The notes: a model not told the origin generated them from the letters alone. Shown: positions 33,060 through 43,848, numbered from the stretch's first letter. The stretch: DNA of 64,000 nucleotides from Moniliophthora roreri (GCA_001466705.2 LATX02000175.1:744001-808000); one strand, 5' to 3'. A program made the numbers and translations.

Positions 33060-34990
33060 TTAGATTATTAAACCCACATTGATGTGAACAGCCTTGACCT
33101 GGGTGAATCTAATTTTATGAATACCTCATTAGCAAAAAGCCTTGCAGAGACAGAGATTAGCCACTTGCTTGTATATTGCCTGACCACCAGTAACCTCCAA
33201 GAGGAGTCCAAAACTTAATAATAAGTATATGAGGTCAAAAGAAATTTTAAGGCCAAGTGGAGGTAGTACTATTGATATGCATAACTTTTACCTTTTATTT
33301 CACATGCAAATAGAGAATATTTTGCACTTTTATGGTTGAAAATGACATAGATAAGGGAATTGAGGACTAGTGTGAGCCCTGAGCAGCTAGTCAAAGCAAG
33401 TAGTAGAGAAGAATATAAAATATTAGCAGAGTAATGGTTGATGGTAGGCCATACAAGGGTACCCAACCACTGCCAATATGAAAATAAACAGTGAATCTGA
33501 ACACAGAGAAGCATCCTGAAACCTGTAGGGAACAACACCATATAATACTTCTCCATCGAAAGCATACCAAAGGGAATAGTTTCACTTTTAATGATATTTC
33601 CAATCTATACCCAACTTGAAGGAAGAATAAAAGCCTTCAATGATATGCATACAAGAATATTATCGAGAAACAGATATGAAACAGAGGATGACAAATTATT
33701 GGCGAGGGATACTTGAAATACCAAATGTCAAATTGAAGAATGAAATAGATGATCAGCTACTGGAAGGGTGCCTGTATCACGGAAAAATAGAAGACAAAGC
33801 TATATGACGAGAAACCAGCACAGCTGAGCTTACACATACACTTTTAACAATAGAGATAGAAGCATATTGCATGTCCATAGAGCAGATGATAGAAGACAGA
33901 GAAGGAAGGAACCATGTGGAGCGGCATGGAAGTGTAATATTTTCAAACAGAGTTGGAAGGAGAGCTGTTTGATAGAGAAAATTGCAGACAGTTAGTGTCA
34001 GAAGACTGCATAATTGTCAAAGAAAAAGAATAAAAGAGATTATGGCTATGAAGCCTGACTACAATTGGACACTGTGACAGAGAAATTACCAAACACAGCT
34101 CAGTTTATATAATATTTATCACCTGACTCAGTTTTATTTGTATTTGTGACAGATATATTAGATTATTTATGTTGTAGAGTATATAAGAGGATGTGTTTTG
34201 TAGGTGGAAGGCAGGAGAGATACTGCCCACTGGTTACCAGAGTATATGACTTGTTGTTCAGGTAGAAGAGCTACTGGCAATCAGTATTTTTCAACCACTT
34301 TGGGCTCTAGCTTATTTAGTTGTGCAAGAGGCACAGGCTAGTTGAGACCTGAAATTGTAACCCAAACCAGAGATATAAATAAAAGCTAGAAAGAGCTTAG
34401 TTTTTAATACAAGAGGCATGTTTTCTAATAAGAGAAACATTGTATCAGTCTACTAAGCCAAGTGAGCCCAATACACCTATTATCAATCATCATGTGCTCA
34501 CCAATGTTCAGAGACTCAAGTGCCACAAATTTATTGGCATTTTGTTTGATGAGATCAGCAAGTTTGTTAAGTAACTTTCCACAGTCAGCACTGGGAATCT
34601 TGAGACCCCAAGATGTTTTGAATACCTGATAATCATGCATAAAGACTCTGAATGCAGAGAAAGGTCATATAAATTCATACACCTCTTTTGCAGCTTTAAC
34701 TGCAATGTCAACATTAGCTTGTAATCCAACTGGGACATAGATGATGGGTTTTCCAGTAGTTAGATCATGCACACAGGTCAGACATGTGAGAACCTCTACT
34801 TGCAAGGATTGATCACTCTGTAGTATTGAACAATCAACAACAGAGCAAAGAAAAGAAGGCAGAAACCCACTCAATTTCTTTGAGTTCAACTGGATCAACA
34901 AACTGACTACTAATGAAGAGCCTCATGTTCACAGATACAGTGCTCTTGTAGGATAGTGTTCAATATCTGATTGAAATTTTTAGTAGACAT
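33060..34990 (-). pseudogene. Relic aldehyde dehydrogenase
   Basis: The start at about 34988 reads MSTKNFNQILNTIL, then a frame change to YKSTVSVNMRLFISSQFVDP, matching [20 protein letters not shown] of the intact gene. Later pieces: [56 protein letters not shown], and at the far end TQVKAVHINVGLII with its stop at 33060-33062. Intron positions after IE, AAK(K/E) and SLNI are the same as in the intact gene at 16392-18704, so this is a DNA-level copy, not a retrocopy. The central exons, including the catalytic Cys and Glu, are replaced by about 1.3 kb of unrelated AT-rich sequence (33110-34420). CG is nearly absent. Confidence 0.88.
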
Positions 34991-36029
34991 GATAGTAATA
35001 GATAGTGATAGTTTGGAGATTAGTGTAACACAACTATGGTCATACTAGGCTCTAGTCTGCATGATCTTGAGCCCCTGATACTATAGTTCATTTTGCCAAT
35101 TATGTTTTGATCACATTTTTAAGTTATACCTTTTCAGGAATTTCTTAAATCTTATGTGTGGCACTGATAGTAAGATAACTTGGACATGTATCACAGTATG
35201 CTTTAGTGCCCCAGTGAGCTTAAGCACTATGAAAAGCACAGAGAAGAGACAGAAAGAGTGCAAAGTCCACCAGTTGAAGAGGTGCTAAACATGAGAGGAG
35301 GCTATGGGGTGCTATAAAAGAGACAGAGTAGAGTTAGAAATAAACCCAATTCCACCTACCATTTTGGTTCCAAGCTGCTCAATGGCACTCTTGTGACTGA
35401 TTATGAGTTACCTGACCATTGGCTGCTCAATTAAAGCTGCTCAAACTTGAATGGGATGATTTGGTATTTTTTATAGAGTGTAGAACACTTTTGTATGCAG
35501 AGAGAGCTGGTCATTCCACATGCTAGAATTACTATAACAGGTATATTTGGCTAACAAGTCAACTATGGGTAACACACTGTGAGATCAGGCAGACTCTATC
35601 ACCACCAGTTGAGCACTAAGATCAGACTGAGTGTGTAAACTAGGCTTGACTCTAAGACCTGACAGCCGAGTTGATTTTGAGTTCATGCTGAGACTGTTCT
35701 GAGACATCCTACCCTCTCTCAATTTGTCCTCTGCCTAAGCTCAAGCTTATTCTGAGGGACAGCAGTGTACTCATAATCAATATTGACTGGAATATCACTC
35801 AATTCTCCTCTAATAATAAAAATCCTATGTGAACTTTTCTGCACTCCAGATTTCTACATCTTGTCAGTCTTGGCTTCAGTTATAACAGGAATTAGTGTGT
35901 TTCTATCATTCTTTACATTCCAAGACTTATTGAAAGTTGAAGTTGAGTTGAAGCAATTTGCTTCTATCAGGCATGGCTTTATTGGATCCAACTGTGTGAT
36001 CATGTGATGTTGAACTTTTCTCCTTGCCC
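34991..36029. other. Repeat-derived sequence, no gene
   Basis: No frame with family resemblance on either strand. CG-poor like the rest of the block. Confidence 0.4.
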
Positions 36030-36368
36030 TGCTGATTTGTCTAAGATAAGACTAGTGGAAAGCTACCCAAAAAGATAACCTCCAAAATTCTAATTCAGAT
36101 TGTTGTAGCAAGTGTGAATCAATGTAATCAGAGTTACCACACTTAGAATGCCAACAAAACTCTTAGCTAGGTTTATTCTCCTATTGAAGTGTTCAAAGTG
36201 TTCACCTCCAAAGGAGTATAGATAGTTTTAAAATGGTTTAGTTCACAAACACACACACACAAAACACAAAGAATACAGTGCACAAAGCATAAACACAAGA
36301 GCTATAGTCTCATATGAAGACTCAATAGTCAATATAGTCTGACCCTATGGAGTTCAAGACTTCTTTAA
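36030..36368 (+). mobile_element. LTR-like repeat, copy C, interrupted by Harbinger
   Basis: First ~340 bp of the A/B repeat (TGCTGATTTGTCTAAGATAA .. gagttcaagacttctttaa). In A and B the sequence continues as gac(t/a)actacagta. Here it stops at TTTAA, immediately followed by gggcctgtttgg. The rest of this copy was not found downstream. Confidence 0.75.
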
Positions 36369-36530
36369 GGGCCTGTTTGGTAAAAAAAAGCTGCAGCTTT
36401 TTGTGACAGGGTAGTGAATAGTTAGTGATGTTGATGTGACTGTAGCATAATCACAAATTTGCCACATCTCCTCTTAACATCTTTACACTTGCTAGTATTG
36501 ATCCTCTCTTGCTTCAACCAGAGCATCAGC

Positions 36531-37961
36531 ATGGGGAAGAAAGGTACCAGCTCCATAAATGCCAAGAAAAAGGCCAAGCCTTCTGCAACCAATGAGAAGA
36601 AACCATGTGCTGTATGGTCTGAGGCTGATGAAGAAAATCTTCTCAAAGGACTTGTTGAACGTCAGTCCAGAATCTCAGAGGGGGGGAATTTCAGGTTTGC
36701 GGTATTTAATAAGGTTGCTGAGACACTCAATCCACCTGCCAGTGGAGGGGATAAGATGGGGAAAGGATGCAAGGACAAGTATGGCACTGTATGTGACATT
36801 CTATTCATTTTTGACAGCTCTTATTATTTTTTCTGATTTGCAGATCAAATGTGACCAGAAAGAAGTCATCAAGATTAATCATAAGTCCGAATGGCCTCTA
36901 TGGGACCGGCAGCTTGGTGTAAATATCATGCCCAAACGTGAGAACAACTGGAATGAGTATGTTAAGGCCAACCCGAGGGCAGCTCCTTTCTGGAACAAGA
37001 GCTACAAGTACCAGAAATACTTTGATGTGCTTATGCCTCTTGATACCACTCTTCCAAAGCAGTTGAATGTATGTCATATTGGCAGGAAGAAGGCTGAGGC
37101 ACAGGACAGTAATGAAGAGGATGATAGAGGAAAGTCAATGTCTGATGGAGCTGAAGAGAGTGTGAGGAATGCAGGTGAAGTGGAAGAGGTGGCAGGAGAG
37201 CAGAAAAAGTCCCATTCAGATGCACCACTCACTCAGAGAGTCAGTGCTGAGTGGGACTTCACTCTGATGAGTCAGCAGCTTGGAGCTGCAGATGGAGATA
37301 GATCTGACCCAGCTGTAGCTATGGTGAGTGTATTATATTATGAAACAATATTCTATTCACCAGTTTTCTACAGCAATTGCTAGCATATAGACCCACACAG
37401 CTGTCCAGAGAACCATCAAATACATCAATCTCCACCACCACATCTGATTCAGCTAGTACTGGCCAAAAGTGTGGTGCATCAGAGACACTGCTTCCTAAGA
37501 AGAAGACCTTGGAGAAGCATATCAAATCACAGGCTCCTGTTACACCTGTTCCATGTCATGAACATCCATCAGCCTCCTCTGACCACCATGCCAAGGCTGC
37601 TACAGCACTTGAGCAAATAGGCAGTGGTGTTACTGAGTTCAATCAGCATGCTTTTGCTCTGTTTGGCTCAGCTGGTAAGGAACAGAATGATACCCCTGGG
37701 CATCTCACTGGTGCTATTAAAGCTATGGATAACAAAAAGGTTTGGCTACCATTGGATCTCCGACTTCAGCTTCAGAACTTGTTGGAGAAGGATAAGGCTG
37801 CAGTTGTAACATATTGCAATATGGATTCAAATGACAAGCTACTTCAAAGGAGATGGATTCTCCAAAAGCTTAATGTTTCTGTTTCTGATGGTTATGACCT
37901 ACTTTCAGATACTTTGCTACCTATTACTCTACTTGATTACTATCTTCCTTCATTCAACTAG
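36531..37961 (+). CDS. Harbinger SANT/Myb-like DNA-binding protein
   Basis: Three exons (36531-36788, 36844-37323, 37374-37961), all phase 0, give an intact 441-residue frame from MGKKGTSSINAKKKAKP to TAG. Residues ~20-110 form a Myb/SANT-like domain: CAVWSEADEENLLKGLVERQ, NFRFAVFNKVAETLN, MGKGCKDKYGT, then the characteristic SEWPLWDRQLGVN and WNEYVKANPRAAPFWNKSY. A Ser/acidic linker follows, then a C-terminal LPLDLRLQLQNLLEKDKAA-like helix and DKLLQRRWILQKL. In this transposon class the protein helps bring the transposase to the element ends and to the nucleus. Unlike its surroundings the gene has kept its frame and some CG dinucleotides, suggesting a later arrival. Whether it is expressed is unknown. 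Confidence 0.88.
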
Positions 37962-37969
37962 GTAGTCTG

Positions 37970-38880
37970 TTACAGCTCTCCCCATTCTTGTAATTCAACT
38001 AGATAGCTATCCCACATAGCTTGTGCAATTTCATCTCTTTGTTGAAGTGATTGTTCAATCTCCTCCTCTGATACAATCATTGAGATTGTCAAGTCACTGC
38101 CTGCCTCTGGACCTGCAGCTAGATCATAAAAGTCTTCAATTGGATCCTAAATTGCTGCAAGTGTTTCAACAGGATCATATTCCATAATAAGGTTATGAAT
38201 TGCCATCAATGCCAATGGGATTTTGACTTGAATGTCCATTGAGTACCTCACAGGCTGAATTAAAACACCCCATTTGGCCTTGAGGACACCAAAGATGCGC
38301 TCTACAACATTTTGGGCTTGAGCATGTCGAAGATTGAAGAGTTCTTTCCAGTTATTGGGTCTGAAATATTCTCAGCCAGATAGTCATATGAGAGCTGATA
38401 ACCATACCTTAAATGACCTCTCTGCCACTCATTTAAATGGTAACACACACCATGATAAGGTACCATAAGGTTATCACATGTGCCAAACTCTGCATCTGCT
38501 AAGTAGTACTTGCCCTCTGGAATATGGAGATCAGCAAGGCAAGACTGAGCATACATTGTTGCATCTGCTGATGCACCATCATACCCAGTGACTGCATACT
38601 GTACTCGCATATCAAAGGAGCAACAGACCAAGCAGTTGTGAGAGATCTGACCCTTTCAATCTCATGCTAATTCCCACTCCTCTTTAGATGGCCAGCAACA
38701 GATGTGTGTTCCGTCAACTGTCCCAATTGCATCCTTGAAGAATAGATACAGCTTTGGGTTATTCAGAATGTATGCAGGGATAGGAGCATTGGCATCTGGC
38801 AAGCAGACATAGCAGTTGTAGAAATCTGGTTCTGTGAATGCATCAAGCACTTTATGGAAGTAGCTAGAGCTTGGCTAAGC
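37970..38880 (-). pseudogene. Harbinger DDE transposase, inactivated
   Basis: On the minus strand: SSYFHKVLDAFTEPDFYNCY, FFKDAIGTVDGTHI (first catalytic Asp), WPSKEEWELA, GQISHNCLVCCSFDMRVQYA, IPEGKYYLADAEFGTCDNLM (second Asp), then, one frame over, NNWKELFNLRHAQAQNVVER with IFGVLKAKWGVL (catalytic Glu). Breaks: two TGA codons around 38654-38664 where the family has Arg (A-R-D-R-K-G becomes A-stop-D-stop-K-G), a one-base shift near 38358, and TAG after ETLAAI near 38148. The frame then runs to TAA 37970 (QEWGEL). Both early stops fit CGA to TGA. The first exon or exons probably lie in 38890-39200, where an intron-like gtaagtataag..tttacag is visible. Confidence 0.88.
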
Positions 38881-39235
38881 ATGAGAAGTGAAGCACGTCA
38901 ACTGGCTTCTTCTATGACCATCTCAGTCTACTTGTTGCAAGGGCAAAGGGCAAAGGGCATTCATCAATTATCTTCATGGGCAGTTCACAGCAAGGCAGTT
39001 CACAGCAAGGCAGACTGTAAAAAAAAAATGATGTATTGTAATGATTTATGTACTTAAAAGAGAGACCAATGGGCATTTTAAGCCATGAAAAATCAGTCTT
39101 ATACTTATCTTTGCCCAAATTTCAACCAGATGCACTCTGCAAGAGCTGAAATGAGGATGCTTGTTATTAATAAAGATGAGTCAAGTGAGTGTATGTGATC
39201 AGACCTCTCTTTTTTGTGCTGTTGAGAATGCCAAA
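38880..39235 (-). repeat. Right arm of the inverted repeat
   Basis: Reverse complement of 19365-19700 with scattered differences. It carries an extra tandem copy of ggcagttcacagcaa (38980-39010). It forms the 5' end of the Harbinger transposase region. Confidence 0.7.
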
Positions 39236-39237
39236 TT

Positions 39238-39400
39238 CACTGCATGAAATGTCAGATTATTGCTGAGGAGAATGTGAGAAGAATCTGGTGATTCAGCCAA
39301 CATTCTCACAAAATCCTCATGTGATTTCACCCTAGCATGATTTCAACAGGATCCATGTATCCTCCAAACATTCTCTCTATATTCCCTCCTATAAGGACCC
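39238..39400 (+). repeat. Dispersed repeat, CpG-decayed copy
   Basis: Aligns with the reverse complement of about 40420-40580: gaaatgtcagattattgctg here corresponds to gaaacgtcaggttatcgctc there, so CG has become TG at both sites. The following 39401-40440 has short frames only (one Gypsy-like VSIYYRDLFNKLNDPCSVQW fragment near 40110) and no supported gene. Confidence 0.65.
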
Positions 39401-40439
39401 ATACTCAGACAATGTGCAGACTTGGAAAAGATTCCTATACTTGCTTCTTACTCTAACACATCATCATTGCCACTTTATCGATATCGTTGCCAACTCTCAT
39501 ATTGACATGAAGCCTCTGTAAAGACATCAGTCACCTTGATCTACTTGGACAGTGGTTAGTCCAGATGGTTTGGATAGAACGAAAATGCTCAGGTGCATGT
39601 GCTATCTGCTGATTTTGTGAGCCCCACTGACCTCTACTTTCAGCACCCTATTTCAGACAGGATCTATGTGTTCATACTGAAAGTGTTCACCTTGCAAAGC
39701 ATGCATCAAGTTAACGAAGGCAAAAATCATCTGTATGAAGCTGACAGGACCAAGGGCATCTTGGATAACAACTCTTAAGTGGGATCTCTCTTATGAGTCC
39801 CTGGGCAGTTTCTGAATGATGACATTGAATCTGGTAAGTCTTATACATTATTTTCATATTGCAACTCATTAACCATCTTGTATTCAACAGGGCATCATAA
39901 TCAGTCTCATATGAGCCAGCTCTGGTGAGTGTCCTAGATTAGGCTTTCATCCATCCATAAAGTCTGACAACAAGTACATTAAAACAGAATTTCTCAGTGT
40001 TACATGTTTATCTTTGTGAGTATTCATGCACATTTCTGAACAAGTGTACTCATGAACTGTTCTATCACAGCCAAGTCTTCAACTCAGGTAACACCATGTT
40101 GTTCATGGTAAGTATCTACTACCGAGACCTGTTCAACAAGCTCAATGATCCTTGCAGTGTTCAATGGTTTCTGGCCACTGAATACTCCCAAAAAACGGTA
40201 CATGTCTGCTTAGCTGTGACCTTCAGTCAGCAACCATCTAGCTAGTGGCTCCTCCACCCCCTGTTTGACTGTCTTTGTCTAGATGATTTGTATTTTATGT
40301 CCATAGTCCTTGTTCATAACATAGAATCAATTTCATTATCATCTGTGTCCTATAAAGAGCAGAGAAAGGAAAATGAGGCTGGTACTGGGAGGGGATGGTA
40401 GGACTAGTCAGATTATACCCTGAGAGAATGTTGTGAGAA

Positions 40440-40662
40440 ACTGTATCGGAATGTCAGTGAAACATTGGCGGAACAATGAAATTCTCCAGACATTCGCATT
40501 TGGGGTGATCTTGGTAGGTTTTCAAGAGAATGTCGGTTGGATCATAACATTCTTCCCACATTCTCCTGAGCGATAACCTGACGTTTCACGCAGTGGGGCG
40601 CTACCCCCCCACTTTTTCCGCATCAGAGCCCAGACTGCCACGGAAGGTATCACGAGACTAGA
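40440..40662 (-). repeat. Dispersed repeat, CpG-retaining copy at right edge
   Basis: The left part is the inverted counterpart of 39238-39400. The right part (gggcgctaccccccc .. cgcatcagagcccagactgc .. tatcacgag) matches 20110-20220, where the CGs are TG or CA. It coincides with the right boundary of the CpG-depleted block. Confidence 0.7.
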
Positions 40663-41126
40663 GTTTTCGTCGGTTTGGTATGATACCTCTGGCAGAATTC
40701 GGCAGTTTTCTGGGCTTCCGGGATGAGACATACAAGGCAAATTTGGCTAAGAAATCGGTGATTTGGCTTGATACATCAGCCTAAAAATTCCTCAAATTCG
40801 GATGAGGGCACTCGGGGAATATCAGGGGCGTGTCATACTGTATATATACAGTATATGACCCCCAGATTTCACTTCGTAGCGTCAAATTAGAAGCTAGGTC
40901 AAAGGTCAGGTGCGGACACACCGGTTTATCCGGTGAGCGTCCTAGCAATGTGCTTGCGCGATGCGGTAGACTTACTGGGATACGGAAAAGGACCGACAAC
41001 AGCACTCAAATGTGAAACGGATGACAAATATGCTTGGAATTTCCGCAAAGAGCCAGACATCAATATAGTCGAATCGATGTATCTGGACAACCTTATCCAC
41101 CACAGACTACTGCTGGTCGCAGCTGG
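40663..41126. other. Intergenic, no gene
   Basis: Downstream side of the exopolyphosphatase gene. Contains a perfect 20-bp palindrome at 40835-40854 (atactgtata/tatacagtat). Frames are short and unrecognised. Confidence 0.45.
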
Positions 41127-42605
41127 CTATTCCCCCTTCAAGATTCGACGCAAGATCGGCGCAGTTGCCTTTCTCGTAGCATGCGCATTGCCTTGCTTGT
41201 AGATCCTAACCATGATGTTACTCGGGGATGCATGGGCGTCATCTCCATTGGACAGCTGACTATCGGTAGACGAGGGAGGAAGGGTATATCGTTTGAATTT
41301 CTTGTGCTTCTTGACACTCAGCACCTCGCTGGCTTCTATTCCAGCAAAAATGTGGCGAGCCAGGATACGCGCGCTTGTGATGGATGTCTCTGACGAAGGT
41401 CCGGAAGACGAGAAGTAATCCCCTCTTATCAGCCATGCCATTTCTCGCTTGCTCTTTGGCTTTCCTCCCTTCTTCCTCTCCTTCTGGTAATGAGTTAAAA
41501 TGCCCAGAATTGCCAGGCCTCGTTTCTCCATAAACTCTCGTCCATCCGTTAAAATTGTGGTAATATCACCATCATTTGAATGAAGCCCGGCACCAACCCA
41601 GGCGGATAACTCGACTGGAACGGTAGACAAGCCCGCTTTCAATGTAATTTTGTCACCCCCAAGTTCCACATCGAACGTGTATTCCTTGTAGTCCCTTTTC
41701 AGCAGCTCTGGCGCGCTCAAGTGAGAGACGTCAGACTTTTTGGCAGACAAAGTGCTCATGAGGGTCTTCAAAGGTGGTGATTTTCGTAGCAATTGCGCTA
41801 GGGACGTTCCATTGGATTCGGGTTGTGGCAAAGATCGGAGGCTTGCCCAAGAAGTCGTGTACACATCAGAAGCTGCGAGCCCTGATGCCATGGATTGAAT
41901 GTCCTCTGAGGTAACTTCTTCTGGATACGCTACGTGTGGCATCAACAACGCGGCAGCATGCACATCGATGTCTGTAGCCTTTCCACCTTCCGAGGTGGCC
42001 TTGAGAGACGTATCGACGAGGATGGCGCTGAGAAGTAGAGTCGCAACTTCGGGAGGAATAGATGGAGGTGTTGAATTGGAATCATGAAGTGTACCACTGA
42101 ATATGAATGCAGCAACCTGTGAAGCACAACTGCCAGTAGGCACGATGGTTCGTGGATTCGCGGTCTCGGTGTACAGTCCTTCGTCTTCATGATGATCGAT
42201 GACGGCGACGACTCGTGGTTTCTCCTCTCCGTCTCCTTGAGCATACTCTGGGGCCAGTCGGTTGTGATCCACTAATGCAAAATTGGTCTGATTCCATTTG
42301 CCCTCTGGAACGTCCGATAACAGAAAGAGTTGGTTCTGTGGTTCTGTTACACCTGCCAGAGACAGTGCATATATGTTTTCCGCGCGTAACTTGAGATCAT
42401 CTGGGTGTATTCGGATGAAAGGAATGGTAGGTTTGTTCATATGATGAGTTTGGTGGTATGCGTAGGCGATGGCGCAGGCGATAGTGTCGAGGTCGCCCGA
42501 CTCATTCCCCATAACGACTGTCCAGTCATTCTTTGAGGCTTTGAGTGCTGAGAGGTAGTGCTGCTTGCTGGCGACGAGGAAATCGGCAAGAATTCGTCTC
42601 GACAT
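41127..42605 (-). CDS. PPX1: Exopolyphosphatase, DHH family
   Basis: Single uninterrupted frame of 492 residues from ATG 42605. DHH phosphoesterase motifs: GNESGDLDTIACAIAYAYH (residues ~33-51), FALVDHNRLAPE (~108-119), VVAVIDHHEDEG (~132-143) and PTGSCAS (~155-161); the aspartates and histidines bind two metal ions. A C-terminal DHHA2-type domain follows (LKAGLSTVPVELSAWV). The enzyme releases phosphate from the ends of polyphosphate in the cytosol, and the order of motifs fits yeast Ppx1 better than prune-type proteins. A long basic insert near residue 380 (KERKKGGKPKSKREM) is an oddity. It is divergent from EMC2 with only 54 bp between the start codons. Confidence 0.93.
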   Translation of the reverse strand: MSRRILADFLVASKQHYLSALKASKNDWTVVMGNESGDLDTIACAIAYAYHQTHHMNKPTIPFIRIHPDDLKLRAENIYALSLAGVTEPQNQLFLLSDVPEGKWNQTNFALVDHNRLAPEYAQGDGEEKPRVVAVIDHHEDEGLYTETANPRTIVPTGSCASQVAAFIFSGTLHDSNSTPPSIPPEVATLLLSAILVDTSLKATSEGGKATDIDVHAAALLMPHVAYPEEVTSEDIQSMASGLAASDVYTTSWASLRSLPQPESNGTSLAQLLRKSPPLKTLMSTLSAKKSDVSHLSAPELLKRDYKEYTFDVELGGDKITLKAGLSTVPVELSAWVGAGLHSNDGDITTILTDGREFMEKRGLAILGILTHYQKERKKGGKPKSKREMAWLIRGDYFSSSGPSSETSITSARILARHIFAGIEASEVLSVKKHKKFKRYTLPPSSTDSQLSNGDDAHASPSNIMVRIYKQGNAHATRKATAPILRRILKGE

Positions 42606-42659
42606 TGCGGCAGTCGATGTTCAAGGTTATGTAATTACTTTTCCTCGCCATCAACCGCG
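42606..42659. promoter_or_regulatory. 54-bp bidirectional promoter between PPX1 and EMC2
   Basis: The two ATGs face away from each other across 54 bp, so 5' UTRs and promoter elements of both genes must overlap or lie within the opposite coding region. No TATA box is visible in the gap. Confidence 0.7.
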
Positions 42660-43848
42660 ATGAGCTCACTACCGGAAGCACTCAAGACGTTAGCTGAATA
42701 CCGGACTCACAATACCAGGGCTTCACAGGATATATTAGAAAAGGGTGCAACCATTCTCAAGTCTGGCAATGCCAACTCGAAGCTAGGCGATGAAGGTGCT
42801 TCTCAATTATACCTCAGAATTCCCGGCCACGTATTCATAACTCAGAACAGTTTGGCCGTTCTTGGAACAACTATTCCTTGCCGCTATAGATGTTGGGAAG
42901 TTGGACGTAGCTGATGTACGCTTCCTTCCTATGACTTATACTAGGACTGACGCGTATCTCTTCGTAGGAATGCTTACACCTTTTATCCGACAAGTTCCCC
43001 GGTTCGCCGCGCGTTGACGTTCTTGCTGGTATTCGAATAGAAGCTTCAGAACCTGCAGAATTTGCTCTCAAGTTTTACGATGATATATTGAACGAGGATT
43101 CGGCCAATGCTGTGAGTGTCGCCTGGACGCTATCACTAAAACTGACATTCGTTTCCACGTTATTATACAGGCTATCTGGAAACGTCGTATCTCTGTCTTA
43201 AGGCGTACTGGGAAAGTCGAAAAGTCCGTAGAGGAGCTCAAGGAGTATCTGGATACTTTCTACAACGACCTTGAAGCTTGGCTTGAACTGGCAGATATAG
43301 ATTCTTCGTGCAACCAGTCAGTCCCGACCGTTCCGACCGTTGTCCACTGACCATTTTGACATTGAATTATGACCAGATACACTTCCGCTTTATCATCACT
43401 TTCTCATGTGCTACTCCTTGCGCCCCAAAACCCCTTTTACATACTCCAGTTCGCCGAGACAGCTTATACAGCTAACGATATCCCGCTGGCCTTCAAAATG
43501 TTCCTGGTATGCATCGAGACAGCTGAGAGAGACATCGAGCCTAAAGGCAGAAGCACTGAAGAGGACTCGAATGATATCGCATCGGGTATTGTCACCCGAG
43601 CGTGGTATGGCGTGAAATTGGTACGCTTTCTTCCGATCTGTCTTATTTTTCAGACTAATTCCACATGACTGCAGTGTACACGCATCTTACGTTCCTCCCA
43701 TAACCCTTCCTCACAGTCCGAGACTGCTATACCGAATAGGAAGAGACTTGATCTCATGGATCAACTTGCGACTGAAAGAATACTGACGGCTTATTCGGTG
43801 GGAGATGGAAAGGGAAAGCAGGATGTCAGGGCATGGCTCGAAAGTTAG
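42660..43848 (+). CDS. EMC2: ER membrane protein complex subunit 2 (TPR protein)
   Basis: Six exons (42660-42795, 42851-42915, 42968-43111, 43171-43316, 43377-43620, 43675-43848) join in frame to 302 residues, the usual length. Diagnostic stretches: VWPFLEQLFLAAIDVGKLDV, LSDKFPGSPRVDVLAGIRIE, ALKFYDDILNED, KRRISVLRRTGK, LKEYLDTFYNDLEAWLELAD, HVLLLAPQNPFYILQFAETA. These are TPR-type helices of EMC2, the soluble cytosolic cap of the EMC, an insertase for tail-anchored and multi-pass proteins at the ER. Exon 2 uses the acceptor AACAG|TTTGG, which keeps the frame as E-V-W; the ORF through the intron would read otherwise. All junctions are GT..AG. Confidence 0.93.

Larger units (their letters stand above)
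36369..39060 (+). mobile_element. PIF/Harbinger DNA transposon
   Basis: The left end starts gggcctgtttggt, the kind of terminus usual for PIF/Harbinger elements, right after TTAA, agreeing with the family's 3-bp TWA target. A perfect 18-bp palindrome centred on GCTGCAGC (36385-36402) sits 16 bp in. Two convergent genes follow, as in other two-gene Harbinger elements: a SANT/Myb protein and a DDE transposase, 8 bp apart tail to tail. I could not find the matching right terminus, so the right boundary is approximate and the end is probably lost or rearranged. Confidence 0.8.
19431..40440. other. CpG-depleted transposon graveyard
   Basis: About 21 kb in which the CG dinucleotide is almost absent; for instance I find none from 20221 to 21720. 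Flanking gene space has CG at ordinary frequency. The block is AT-rich, has no intact host gene, and is built from nested repeats listed separately. The only part with a moderate number of CGs is the Harbinger SANT gene (36531-37961). The pattern fits dense CpG methylation followed by deamination, as known for silenced repeats in basidiomycetes; methylation itself cannot be seen in sequence. Confidence 0.85.
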
